Numbered from the stretch's first letter, positions 9,691 through 22,235 are shown. The stretch: 64,000 nucleotides of DNA from Liolophura sinensis (GCF_032854445.1 NC_088303.1:9121501-9185500); one strand, 5' to 3'. Program-made: numbers and translations. Notes: generated from the letters alone by a model not told the origin.

Positions 9691-12600
9691 ATATCTCTTG
9701 ATTTAAATTAGTCAACTGTTTGGATCAATATTTTTAGTTATTTTTTCTCTATGACTGTTGATAAAAAATATCGGAAAATGTGCAAGTGTGCCAGAAGAAA
9801 AAAAAAACGGGAAGTTAATGTGTCGTTCTCTCTGTTAATATGGGCATTCATGAACGTTGCCTTGTCGCCTAACAAGGTCCTGTCACAGGATGACGTTCTG
9901 CTTATATAGCTTGGTTCTTTGTAGACAAACTTTTTTTTTTTTTTTACTAAAACATACTTTTCATAAACCCATCAAGTAAAGGTGGATAGAAACTTATCGG
10001 CATTTTGAAAGCTGTAAAATACAGGTAGCTCATGGAAGAAGTAGCGACGATGGACAGTTAAATGTGGTTAAGAATGATGTTAGTCTTGGTTCATCACGTG
10101 CTCTCTTGTACACCTGTAGTTTGGGCAAATAATTTGACTGAGCCTACTTTATATGGTGCTGGATGCATTGTCCTATATATGTAAACGGAACTGGCCATTA
10201 GATAACAGTGGGTGTAGTCTCGTGTTCTTAAATAATATCTGTTTAGATAGTAATGGTTGCGGCTAGTAAAAACAGCTTATGTATAATGTTAATACCTACA
10301 TACTGACCGTATAATTCTAGGTCCTATTCCCACATATAGCGCTAAGCCAGGGTCCTTAAAATAGTGTAATTACTGAAGAAGAAAAATAAAACGGATTTAA
10401 TCCTGACTTAACGATTGCTTTCATTCCTTTCAAAATAAGAGAATTTTCATTTACCTGAAGTCTTTATGCGCCATGACAAGTTAATATTAGCAGCACAGAA
10501 ATAGGCCGAAACTGCGTATGTGAATAATACGGCAATCGCTACTGGGACTGGATTCAATGAAGGAGTCAAGACGCTAAAGTCTATACATGTATTCAGTACT
10601 GGTATATAGCAGTGGTAGTTGTGAGAATGACATCTATAATTAGAAGAAGCTGTCTGAAAAGGTAAGTTGATATGAAAAGGCAATCACCGTAGTCAAACAC
10701 ATGTATGTACTAACTATCATACTGTCTCAATGAATTTGATCTCCGTCATTTGCCGGAGATTTTCCAATGAGTGGCCGGAGGTGGCACGCTCAACGCATAC
10801 TCTGTAACTGCGGGCAATACATTCGAGATGGGATGTCAAATTAGATAGAGAGGGGTTCGTGTGTATCTTTAATTATCAGGGGAAGGAGTCGAATGTTTGG
10901 TCATTACCAGCACCTGTTTGAAGACAAACTGACACAGTGTATCTCTCAATTCTACACATATTTGAACCAGGCGAATCCCTGTTGAGAACAACAGGAAAGG
11001 AGGTTTCGTCCAGTGATACAAACAGTATCTTTGTCGAACACGTTTCTTCTTTTCAGTGAGAGTAACACGCGGACCTTTCATTTGTCTACTCGTGATATTC
11101 GCACCATGGCTTCATCAGAAATGTCGCAGATCGCCCATATGTACAGCAGTATGGGCTGAATCTGACACTTTACACGGCTCCTTTGTACACTATACTGTAG
11201 CCATACAACACCTTCTGACGCGTGGTCTGAGAGCTCTCGGTTGTAGCCAAGTGTTCTCTTTGTTTGTAAAATTTGTACTTTGGAAATTCAGGGTTTACTG
11301 TTATTTACTGATTTATGTGTAAGTTTCTTGGTACAGCGCTTAAAAAGAGACTATTAAATGTATAATTGTGAAACGCATTTCCAGACTCTTGTCTTCAGCT
11401 ACACCTCGAGAAGTGAGGTTGTTCCCGAAGAATCACATGACGGAATATTATTTAATGGTACCAGATCTACTGTGACGTCCAATCAACTCATACATGTTCC
11501 TTCTGTGCAAACATTTCATCAAGAATCCAAAGTTTCTCTTTGTATACAAATTATCAATAACTTTGCATCGTCATTATGAGGGTGATCGAACAATGGGATA
11601 ACTATTGTAAAGCGATCTAATCTGTTTAGACATAATGTAAATGTTCGAAGCTAGCTAGATCTGCTGTCGAGATGTAAATTGGTAACAAATTGATATCCTG
11701 ATGCAATAGGACGTGTGGACTTAGGCCTACATAACGAAGGCAATCTACCTTTTCATCAAAGTGGAAAGATGTTTTTTACAGGGCTAAGTTAATCCCAACA
11801 TTAATAGATATTAATGTGTTTGGACGGAAAGACAACGCACATGTTGATGGTGCCCTCAAACTTTCTGTGCCACAATGTGGCCCTAAATGTCGATGCATAT
11901 GATCATAATACAAGCAGAGTTAGACCAGTAACACACATCCCACGGTTTCAGAGAAATTGATCTTCTTTTAAAATATACGTAGTTCATGTGATATATAAAT
12001 TTACATTTTGAAATTTCATGTCAAACATTCTCACAAACAAAAGTTTAATTCCTTGAGGTTAATGTCAACATTTCTGACAAATCTAATAAATTTGATTTCA
12101 GTGATGGTGCAGGCATGTGCCTCTTGCTTGGCAGAAAACAGCTTAGCGGATACAGGCATCTACAGGCAAACATCTAAAACATGTCCAGTTCTGGTAGCAG
12201 ATATCACTCTAAAGGTCAGTCCGCTCCCACTCCCTCCTCAAGCCAAACACACCTAACGGAACATTCCCGACCCCGTGTTACGCCATGCAAGATGAGCCGT
12301 GGAATGCCTGGTACCTTCATCATAGCACGCGCGATCGCGACACCCAGAAGCCAGGACAATGACCAGTGTCCCTTAGGGTGGCGAGTTAGCACGTTACCTG
12401 GCAATTCTGTCACCTGTCATACGAGAAAAGCTGTTCACATCGGCAAGTTTAGCAGGGTTGGATAAAGTCCATCAAAAGAATCTCTAAGGGAGATAAAGAC
12501 AAAGTCAACATCGTCAGTGGCAATTATAACCTTTTAACGGTAGTGGACAATACGGCGGTCCGCCACTCTTCCGCTTCTTCAGCCAAGTCCCTTTGTTATC

Positions 12601-14452
12601 GTGTGATTCATTGCCTCTGATCTGAGGCACGGACACTGTTGACCGATGCAACACAGGACATTGTCATCCATGATGACTGTGACTGCTGCACTACGACGGT
12701 CAGTCTCAGTGGAAGCAATAGCTCTGTTTTCTTGTAAACTACCCAGGCCATTCAGTGTACTGTAGCACGAAATATCTTATTATTAATATCTTATTATTGA
12801 CCAGTTTTGCACGTTCGGGGCTATATTTTATCTGTTCGTTATTCGGATGAATACTTTGCAAGATGATCATAATGAGGGTTAGCAAAATATTGGGATTCAT
12901 CTGAACGAATTTGTCATATCATAAACTGTTATCACATTGGTGTCTTATACACTGCACGTACAATACAACCGATCAGGGCTTGACTTTTTCAATGTTCAGT
13001 GGTTGACAGAAGCAGAATGCTTCTGGTTTAAAGATCCCAACGTGACTTTCGCTGTTTCCCGTCTATAACAGTCGTTAATGTTCACTGAAAAAGGTGCAGC
13101 TGGAGTACATTTGATTCAGTAAAGTTTTACGTCACATAAAAGTGTACGTTTACTTTTGTAATGTAAAGGGTAACATTTACCTTGGTAAACATTTACCGGT
13201 CATGAGTAAACCTTTACTGAAACATGTACTCAAAAAGCCTAGATTTGTAGTCCTCATTTAAGCAGGCTGCAGTAGGTTTATACGCCTATTTACTTTACGA
13301 AAGTGTTGATTTCATATTCATAATTTAAAAGACACAAGCGTCAAATGTATACGTTCAGCTATTTGGGTGAAGGGTGGGATATACCCGTACGTGAATATGT
13401 ACTTGTTTACTGACTGTTAGTATCACTTTGTAAACGATTACTATTTCAAGTAAAAAATACCTCAGTTCATCTTATTAAATGTGGAAATTTTCTGTAAAAT
13501 GTAAACATTTAAACAGTACATGTACAACATATGCACTAATCACTGAACCTTTAGGAAGGCTTTCTTTGAGTATAAGGGTAGATGTATGCACACCTATTGT
13601 GATTTCTAATACAACCTGTTTGGATTTCAGTCTGAGAGCAAGTGTGAGAGATAACTTCAGAGATGTTAGTCTTTATACATGACTCCCATTGCATGGAAAA
13701 CATTTGGGTCACAGAAATGAAAAATGTTAAGTTCATATAAGTACTCAGGATTTGATCTGAACAGGACATGTTAGAATGATGCCCGATTTTACGTAAATAT
13801 GTAAAAGAATAGGAATGTTTTTGAAAGCCCTATTGCAATATTGCTAGTTTAAGATCAATCTTATAAGTAAACACTCAAACCATTTGCACTTTAAAAACAT
13901 CGAAGTCTGAACATCACTAACATTCGATTGAGTCATCATAACTGCTAAAGAAGTTTTCCACAGATTTGCTAAGTGGTAAACATGCTCATATAAAGAAATA
14001 AAATAATTTGAAGACTTATTTGCTGATAACGCCATAGCTCTAAGATACACAATACAAGAACTTTAAAATAATACATGTATGCGTTTGTCTATAACTCGAA
14101 ATAACTACAGTTTATAAATTAACCAAACTACCTTTTAAATAACTTTAAGATGTTAGTTCAGTGAAGACAAGATTCGTAAGACGAATTCGTTATGTCACTT
14201 GTGTTGTCAGTCGCCTTCCATCGGTGAACTCTCGGGAATCATGAGACGTGACTTTGCGTTGTTTGTCCAAGATCACCCGCTATTCACTGTGGAATGTTGA
14301 TTAGTACAGTTATCTCCCGTAGCCAAAATCTCAACAGCCAATGGAATAGCATGAGAAGTGACAGGAATATACATGACTGGTCAAGGAAATTGTTGGAGAG
14401 AAATGAAGAAGATGGGTATTTGGGAAGATCAGTGTGGGTCTGGGAGCAGGGA
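9691..14452. other. Long spacer before the HES gene
   Basis: Apart from one doubtful minus-strand exon (10455-10653) I find nothing coding. The last few hundred bases must contain the HES promoter. One CATGAGAA at 14350-14357 fits the loose Su(H)/CSL consensus YRTGDGAA, but a single weak match is not evidence of Notch control. Confidence 0.45.
10455..10653 (-). other. Doubtful internal exon with one membrane segment
   Basis: A stretch bounded by a good acceptor (CTTACCTTTTCAG) and donor (TTCAG|GTAAAT) is open for 66 codons. Its second half reads VPVAIAVLFTYAVSAYFC, a likely membrane helix, and ends ...WRIKTSG at the donor. The pattern loosely recalls the first exon of DRAM/FRAG1-type membrane proteins, which ends ...ISDTG at a splice site. 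No partner exons were found on either side, so this may be a relic or chance. Confidence 0.2.
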
Positions 14453-17400
14453 ATGAGTGACGCCCAAGAGGGGACTGGAGCAAACATGGACAAGAAACTT
14501 ACTGGCTTTAAGAAATCTACTCGGGTAAGGCTGCATACTATCCATCGTAAATCCAGGCCTGGTACGGTAAGGCGGAGAATTGGCCCCAGATAGATACGAT
14601 AAGAAAATGCAAATCTCAAAATCGGTCTGTTTTTATACATTAAAAATGTTTAATTGTTACACCCGGGTACATAGGTCCTGGATTGCGGCGTGCATACCTG
14701 TTTGTTTGAGCTGAGCTCACATGAATGGGTTGGCAGCTTGGGGGTAATTGGGGTTCTGTGGAGTTGCATGCTTTTGTAATGCTTGTTCAGTTCAACACAC
14801 AACAGCGCTGACAAGACTGCGGCATAACTTTTGGCTACAGGTTATTGTTCCTGGCTGTGAAGAATGTAGGTCTATAAAGAGGGTTGGTTGCTTTTCTAGT
14901 ATAGTATGAAATTATTATAACCTGATATTTGATGGATTTGTATAGTGGGAAAAGTCATAGTGGGGACTTATGAGAATTCTGTGAAGGACCTGATATGGTA
15001 AGGCGTGGAATCGGCCCCAGTGCACAAAACTGTGCACCTCAAGAAGCGAAACTAAATATAGCTATGACTAACAGCAGCTGACACACTCGTAAGGCTATTT
15101 CTTTTTTCAGTTCTGTTTTACTTCTCTTTTTCTGTTATATAGCAAGAATGCAGTGAAGCAATGTATAGGTCATAAAATCGAAAAATTGTAGCTGGCTCCG
15201 GTCACACTGAAATATCTTTTTTTGGCATTAGGCGTTGTTGAGTTATGAAAATCACTGCACTACAAATTTAACCCTTAGGTAACCCATTAAATACATTCAC
15301 ATTTGTGACAGTGATTTTCCCAACTCTGCAGGATCAAACACAAAAAAGACATTTCAGTATGCCTGGAATAGGCTACCATATTTTTGATTTTATCACCTAT
15401 ATGCATCCCCGGGAGCGAATGTAGACTTATTTTGGTGTATGTTTGGAATTTTATAATTCGCCCGCTTATCATGTAGCAAGAAAAGGAAAAAGAGAAACTT
15501 TCACAACTATAATCTGTTTCGTTCCTTAAGGTGCAATGTTCCTTGCACTGGGGCCAGTTCCCTACCTTTAACCATGCCAGGTCATTTCTTTCATATATGA
15601 GAAAGAAATTAAGTCGATGTTTGACAGTTACCTTGCATGTATATTTGGATGTTCTGATCTACCTAGAATTCAGTTAAACTTTCAGTATTTCTTAAAAAGT
15701 TAGATCTTGATGTATAACAGTCAACTTTTTTAGTCATAGTATAATTAGTCATAATCTTGACCAAATAAATTACTGCAGCCCATATCCAATCAGAGTTTGT
15801 TGAATCTAAATGATGTACATTTCTGTAACATATTACTCTTTGCAGACGAATAAACCAATGATTGAAAAGAAGCGCAGAGATCGGATCAATGCCTGTTTGA
15901 TGGAGCTAAAATCCATGGTCGTTGATAGTAGAGATAAGGAAGTGAGTACAGCTGCAATGCATTGGTTGTGGCTTTGTTTGAAACAAAAGATTTCATTGCA
16001 CTGCTACTATACGTCTCTATACCAAACTGTATGCTACAGTAAAATTAATTTTTTACTTGTATAGGTAGAAATAGGCTGCATTCCAAAAAACTTTAACTCA
16101 TGCCTACACGAACTGTTCAGGCACTGTTTCCCCTTCACCATGTTCTGTAAATCTTCAACGAATCTGGTGATACAATACAAACGTATCCCTGTGTATCCCT
16201 GGCTAGCTCAGTTGTGTACAACGTCGCATTGCCTGCACCTGATTTGCCTTCCCGTCATACCAGTCAGTTAAATTATTACGTGTTACCTCTTAAATCACTA
16301 ATAAAACAAATAAATCAATGTATATCTCGATTAATATCCGATTTACTTGTTTATTATCTATTTCCTATTGTCTTTATTTTATTTTCGTCAGCTGGTTGTC
16401 AAGCCAAGTAAATTGGAGAAAGCCGACATATTAGAACTGACCGTAAAATATATACAGGACTTGATTCTACACTGTAAACCAGGTATGAGCTCCTTTTCTC
16501 ACTTTTCCTTGGTGGCATGTGCCCTGGTCAAGCGCCTGCCCTTTTATCTTCCCTGCAACTTCTTTCGGGACATTTTGAAATCCATCCTGCGGGTGTGTCT
16601 TTGAATGGACGCTATCTTGTCTTCATATTTAGCATTCACGAAAATGAATGTTCACTTCTGTTGCTTTAGACATTAGACAAGAAAATCTGTCAACCAGTAA
16701 TTAAATGAAATGATATACTTTGAAACAAAAATGAAAATAATGTGCTTAACATATTATCATTAATAAGGCACGACGAATTGTAAGATGTTATAAGTGTATG
16801 TTAATTTCCTTTCAGCCATGTCCGAGTCAACTATGCCTTCGTTTTACACGATAGGTTACCAAACGTGTATTGCTGAAGTTTCCCGATTCTTTGAAACCAT
16901 TTCCGATCTAAACAATCACGACAAATGCCAGATCCTGAGCCGACTGAAAGAGAGAGCGAGGGTGAAGAGAGGAACAGGTTCACAAGTAGGAAGTGCTACT
17001 GTGGCAGACGTATGTCCGGTACAAAATCACACACTGGCTGACGACAACCGGCAGCAGTCAAACAGACCAGGTAGTGCTTCATTTGTGGCAGGCGTGTATC
17101 CGGTACGAGATCACACATTGGTTGAAGGCAATCAACAGCAGCCAACCAGATCAGCCAGTGCTTCATCTGTAGCAGACGTGTGCCATGTACAAGATCACAC
17201 ATTCGCTGATGCCAACCGACAGCAGCCAACCAGAACAGCGCAGCAGGAACCAAAACACCAAAGCGAACCTTTACGGCGTCCTGAATTCGTGCAGGGAACA
17301 ATTATAGAAAACAACAACATGTGCGCTCTGGAATCAGCACCAAATATCATTTCAAATTCTGTTCTTCTCAATTCCGACCAATCAGATACTACCAAAACCC

Positions 17401-17762
17401 AGTCAACCAATTTTCAGAACCGGGCGCCTCACCAAATCCTATACGTACCTGTACCTCAAGGAATCCACCACTTGTGGTGCGAAGACAATGGTAAGTTTGG
17501 ATCAATGCAACCTGTGCTAGTGCCCCCGGAGAATGATCTTATACCTCTGAATGTTCACGGTACCCAAGGGAATGACGGGCTGTCTGTGCCTTACGTCATT
17601 ATGGGTCAGTTATCAGTGGGCAGACAGAAACAAATTTGTGCAGACAAAAAATTGACGTATATGAAAAACATTTCCACAGCGGGTAATTGCAATGGGTGTG
17701 TAGGAAAATCTTTTGGGGCAATCGCCAATATGGACAAGAATTTTGTCTGGAGGCCTTGGTAA
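14453..17762 (+). CDS. Hairy/E(spl) (HES) bHLH-Orange transcriptional repressor
   Basis: Four exons, 14453-14524, 15846-15941, 16392-16482 and 16816-17762, give 401 aa. HES proteins bind N/E-box DNA as dimers and recruit Groucho/TLE; many are Notch targets. Exons 2-3 encode the bHLH: the basic region KPMIEKKRRDRIN (about 27-39) has the HES-type proline, and helix 2 reads SKLEKADILELTVKYIQDL. The Orange domain (about 97-138) includes IGYQTCIAEVSRFF. The protein ends in WRPW (398-401), the Groucho-binding motif; HEY proteins have YRPW-like ends. All introns fall where HES genes are usually interrupted. The start MSDAQEGTG leads directly into the basic region; an upstream in-frame ATG at 14294 would add 53 residues with no family resemblance. 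Residues 146-228 contain three copies of a 27-28-residue unit, unusual for the family. Sequence alone does not say which HES subgroup it belongs to. Confidence 0.95.
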
Positions 17763-18528
17763 ACATCTTATTTGTCAATGATGAAGGCACACTGGCCTTA
17801 TACACGGAGAACATTGTGTTCATTCGTATGGAGAGCTATGTATACATACGTATGTACAAGTTCAGTTACTGGATGGCACCACCCGATTTCCTTTACTGAC
17901 TATATCAAATACAAAAATAGAACCCAGTCCAGGGAAATTCTGATCAAAAAGGTCATGCTCGATTCCATCATGCAAACAAAATTAGTTGAAATACATTCCG
18001 TTTTGTCGAACAATGATGCCTTTTATTTTTGTGTCCTTCGTACTTTGTCTCTGTCTAACTTTGAAACGCAATGGAGCGCTGTGGTGAACTGCATACATAG
18101 TCTAAATCAGCCAATAATGGGCCTATATTCAGCTCTGTAAAGTTTTGCTGTAACATGCCCGATATTTGTTACGATACAAAACTCGCTAGATAGTGAATAA
18201 CTATTAAACTTTCGTAGACAAAGGGAATAAGGGGATTAATATAAACAAAGGATTTGTGAAAACTTGCTCGGTGTTTTTTAATTACCGTATTTTTTAATTC
18301 TGCTCCAACTAAGCAAAACAATAGTACATCAGGGGACGGCCAATGTTACAAAATGTATAGGGCGTCTGACGCACCACTGTGTGTCTGAAAAGCAAACAAA
18401 ACAGGATTTGTTGAAAATAAAATATAAATTACAAGAAACCTGCGCGGATGTATGTACAACAGGAACAAAATATATGCTAGCTAAGATGCATGTTAAGTCA
18501 CTGATTAGCTATGACCATCGGGCGTTTA
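17763..18528. other. HES 3' UTR and flank
   Basis: Starts directly after the WRPW stop codon. Short ORFs here have no family features. A poly(A)-signal candidate lies at 18416. Confidence 0.5.
18416..18421 (+). promoter_or_regulatory. Candidate poly(A) signal for HES
   Basis: AATAAA about 650 bases after the stop codon, within an A-rich stretch (GAAAATAAAATATAAA). It would give a plausible HES 3' UTR length. Confidence 0.35.
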
Positions 18529-18690
18529 ACCAAGAGATGGCGTGATCAGGAGGTCTGTTAGGTATCTGCCTAAGGTTGCTGGTCCACCTCAAGCACATGG
18601 GTTTTCTCCACTAGTATACCTACATTCACATAACTGAACAAACAAACCCGAGCTCTTCGTTTAACACCAATCAATCAAAACACAAATAAA
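18529..18690 (+). mobile_element. Diverged SINE of a third type
   Basis: Contains GGAGGTCTGTTAGGTATCTG, GGTTGCTGGTCC, GGGTTTTCTCCAC and ends CGTTTAACACCAATCAATCA. The tail resembles SINE tails in the window, but the body differs from SINE-A and SINE-B. Confidence 0.55.
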
Positions 18691-18928
18691 TCGAAATCTA
18701 TATATGGATAGAAAGGTGGCGCAGCTGACATCGAAACGTCGTATGAATTAACATGCCCTTAAATCGAAAAGTACTGCAAGTACTGCAAGCTTCTACGTTA
18801 AACTGACCCGCACAAAACCGTATTCATGTAGGTATTTTGTCGGTAAAGAATCCCAAGCGCCTACAGTTAGTCAAGTAGTTTACTGATTCACTGGCCTACG
18901 CTTCCTTGTTGGCTTTAGTAGATGTTGG

Positions 18929-19160
18929 CGCACGAGGGTAGCTCAGTAACCCAGGTGACTCTCACCAATGCAATCGCTGTGAGCTCAAGTCCAGATCATG
19001 CTGGGTTCTTCTCCAGATGTACGTGGGAAGACCTTCAGTAACCTGCGGATGGCCGTGGGTTTCCCTGTGGCTTTGCCCTGTGTTCTCCCGCCACAACGCT
19101 CTCCACCGTCGCATAAGTGAAATTTATCTGAGTACGCCATAAAACACAAACCATATATGT
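18929..19160 (+). mobile_element. SINE-A, diverged copy
   Basis: Recognisable blocks are AATCGCTGTGAGCTCAAGTC, ACGTGGGAAGACC, CCTGCGGATGGCCGTGGG and the tail AAGTGAAATTTATCTGAGTA. The head has lost about 20 bases of the tRNA region. Confidence 0.8.
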
Positions 19161-19408
19161 ACATAAAATCTCTTCCTGTGTCCAGTTGGTTCCTGAGATA
19201 TTCCGCTTTATCTCTTAAGTCTAAAATAACTGGTTAGACTTGCGAATTCTTTTGGTTAGGTTGCTCTAACACGTCAAAGGGTTTACGTGAATTAATTTCA
19301 AAGATATGATGATGATTGTTTCAACTTCTGTCCCAACTTGTCAATGAGTTTATGATATTCAGTTATTTGCAAATGGTTGGTACAACTGGTGCACCAGCTC
19401 GTCTAAGA

Positions 19409-19622
19409 TTTATTTATTTATTTGATTGGTGTTTTCTGCGGAACTCAAGCACGCTTATCACTTATACCACGGCGGCCAGCATTATGGAGGGAGGAAACCG
19501 GACAGGGCCCGGGGGAAACACATAACCATCCGCAGGCTGCTGGAAAACCTTCCAACTTACCGCCGGAGAGGAAGCCAGCATGAGCTAGACTTGAACTCAA
19601 TGCGACCGCATTGATGAGAATC
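19409..19622 (-). mobile_element. SINE-A lying just 3' of the six-cysteine peptide gene
   Basis: Reverse copy from TTTATTTATTTATTTGATTG to the B-box region, missing the very start of the head. Read on the minus strand, its tail supplies AATAAATAAATAAA about 265 bases after the stop codon of the peptide gene, so it may serve as that gene's poly(A) signal. Confidence 0.85.
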
Positions 19623-19685
19623 TTCACCGCCCCCTTCCCTCCCGTTTGAGGAGTACATTGTATACCGCCATTTCTCACCTGTGTA

Positions 19686-20364
19686 CTAGTGCAGCGTCCT
19701 GACCACCTCCACACAGCAGACGTGGTGAGGAACTCCACAGTCGTGATGAGGCTCCACCATAGCGTCACAGTACTCCTGGTGCTGCACACACTTTCCGCCA
19801 AAACGTTCACAGTCTGTTACATATCAACAACAAAAACAGCACTAACGAAAGGAATAGCTTCACTGAATGAATGAATTACAGTAACTAAAAGCTATTTGTT
19901 ATCTTACTTTATTTACAACAAACAAGGAATAATATACATGTATGTTCTGTTTATCCAGAGCAATCGCCACGTGGCTTTGTTCCTTGATGGAGACAATGTC
20001 CAAGTTCCAGCTTACATCATATACAACTACATGTAGATTAGGGCATGCGTTTTAAAAAACTGGTATATACCACTTTTTCGTAACATTCAAGCAGTCAGAA
20101 TTACCTTGTTCCATGGCGTCTCTACTTTAACATTCATGATTTCCGAAAAAACTTCGCGCAACGACTATAGTAGGCCTATGTAACACGTGGCCACATACGT
20201 GATGATGCAATATAGGCGTCTTTCATCTCAGCTATTTCAAAATACGTATATATACCTACAGATGTGCAATACTGATTACCTGTTTGTGAGGTGACAAAGG
20301 CTGAGGCCGTCACGCTGAAAACCGTGATGACCAATAAAAAACAACAGATCCTGTTCCATGCCAT
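19686..20364 (-). CDS. Probable secreted six-cysteine peptide, defensin-like spacing
   Basis: Two minus-strand exons join in phase: 20364-20280 and 19813-19686 (stop TAG), total 70 aa. Exon 1 starts at AAG ATG G and encodes a clear signal peptide: MAWNR, then a hydrophobic core ICCFLLVITVF, and small residues before the junction. Exon 2 holds six cysteines spaced C-x6-C-x6-C-x9-C-x6-CC, including GGKC and a terminal VCCV. Six cysteines ending in a CC pair with about this spacing are typical of beta-defensin-like and big-defensin folds, and also of some other small secreted peptides. Donor (ACAG|GTAATC) and acceptor (T-rich tract, AACAG) are both good. A short mature peptide of about 45-50 aa is predicted, probably extracellular. 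The role (host defence, signalling or other) is not proven, and the join lacks RNA support. Confidence 0.6.
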
Positions 20365-21000
20365 CTTGGTAAAATGGTGAATGGAGGATACGAACTGTAG
20401 AATATGTACTTCAAACGTATGTGTGTGTCTCCGTTGACCCAAGTTAATGGAATATTCTGCCTTACGGCAGCCCACTCCGGCCACATTTTACAGACAGTGA
20501 ACAGAAGCATACATGACCGTGTCTAGTGCATACATTTTTGTCATTGGTCCATTACATATTTTGTTACATAACAAAACCTAAAATAAGAGCTTCAGTCGTG
20601 GTCTACTGTCTTGCTTTATCGATGATCATATTCAAAATCTGTTCCCTTTTGGTCAGATAATTACATGTGCCTTGTTAAATAAAGGTCAGTCCATACAAAA
20701 GTCTTCTGTCTGAAATGTTCTATACCTATAGCCTAGAATGATTGTACCGATACGTGACTGAGTACTCGTGAGAAAAAGACATTTGTGTGTCCCGAATACA
20801 GTCTGGCCTGGATATCAATGTATAGCGTGCACAAACCCTATAAGTGTAATTTGGATTAAATGGTATAGTTTACTCTGGCATTTTTGCAGGTAGTTTTTAG
20901 TTTCGTTCAACAGAAAACGTCAATCGCATATTTAGACTCGTTTGCTCAAAAATCAATATGGCGCCTGATGGGAATGTCAACTGTGAAGACCACAGTCACC

Positions 21001-21237
21001 GAGGGGATTTGCACGACGCAATGATGTGACCCAGTAGTCTCCACCAACACGATCGCTGTGAGTTTAAGTCCAGCTCATGCTGGCCTTCTCTCCAGTCGTG
21101 CGTTGGAAGGTCTGTCATAAACATGCGGATGGTTGTGAGTTTCCTCCCACCATAATGCTGGTTGCCGTCGTATAAGGGAAATATTCTAGAGTACGGTGTA
21201 ATACATCAATCAAATAAATAAATCAATCAATAGATCA
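21001..21237 (+). mobile_element. SINE-A, diverged copy
   Basis: Blocks GATCGCTGTGAGTTTAAGTC, GCTCATGCTGGCCTTCTCTC, ACCATAATGCTGG and the tail ACATCAATCAAATAAATAAA are clear; the head is rearranged and a segment before ACCATAATG is deleted. Confidence 0.82.
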
Positions 21238-21749
21238 ATGAATAAAGACTACACAGCATTACTGCATTTCATCATGCAACATTTGACCGATAACTAGCCT
21301 GCACTGTCAACCGCAGTCTGTTGTGGACAACTTGTCTTCCCTGACTGAATTATTTCAGCGCGCTTCTTGATTGGGTAGAGAGATTTTGGGAGGCGTAGCC
21401 ATCGAACGGTCATTTCTTTTTTCCACTGCTGGAACTAGAGCAGCCATTTTGTACGGAACCGTAAAAGTGACATGGTTAGAAAAAAATTTAAGTAGAAAAA
21501 ATACACACACATAACTTTGAAAGTGTCAGTTATGTTTTTTTCATAGGTCGTGTTCAGGAGATAATTGACCAACAGAAATGTACAATCTGCCTGGCGGTCT
21601 AAGGTCTTCTTGATCGAAGTGTCCTAAACATTGTAAAGGGCAGACTGGACAGGCGTGGGAGGTTAGTATGTTCACCTTTAGGGGTGAATGGGAGCAATTC
21701 ATTACCATATGCGTGGGCTAGTTAAAATATGAGAAGCGAATGAATGAAT

Positions 21750-22125
21750 GAATGAACGCTTGGGGTTTAACGTCGTACTTATCAGTATTACAGTCATATA
21801 ACGACGAGAAGACATTATCGGTGTGTGTACATATATGTGTTATGTGTCTTCTTGAGGCAGGACGAGGCCATGCCGCTAAAGCGCTGCCACCACTGAAGTA
21901 AGCTTATCGTGCCAAAGACACCAGACATGACACCTCAGCCAGTCACATTTTACTGACACCGTGACAACCAGTCCTGTTTGCTTACTCTTACCTTTCAGTG
22001 CTGAGCGCCACGCAAGGCTGCAACAAGTACCATTTTAAAATATTTGATATGACCCGACACGAGTTTGATCACAGGTCTCCCGACTTCGAGGCGGACGCTC
22101 TAACCATTCAACCTAAGCAGTCTAG
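21750..22125 (-). mobile_element. SINE related to SINE-B by its tail
   Basis: Read on the minus strand it starts with a tRNA-like head (GGTTAGAGCGTCCGCCTCGA, with GATCAAACTC as B box). It then has a body different from SINE-B, and ends with the SINE-B-like CGTCGTTATATGACTG and AAGTACGACGTTAAACCCCA followed by ATTCATTCATTCA. It looks like a sister family that shares the 3' end. Confidence 0.7.
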
Positions 22126-22235
22126 AGAAACGAAGTTATGTACAGTCATGTAGAACTACACACGTAGAGGCCTACTATATGGTGCAGAGCCACGTAACCA
22201 GCGAGCATGGTTGACACAATCCATGGAAATATTCA

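Noticed and set aside
14294-14452. Longer HES N-terminus from an upstream ATG
   Set aside because: In frame, but the added 53 residues show no family resemblance, and HES proteins usually have short N-termini like the 26 residues from 14453.
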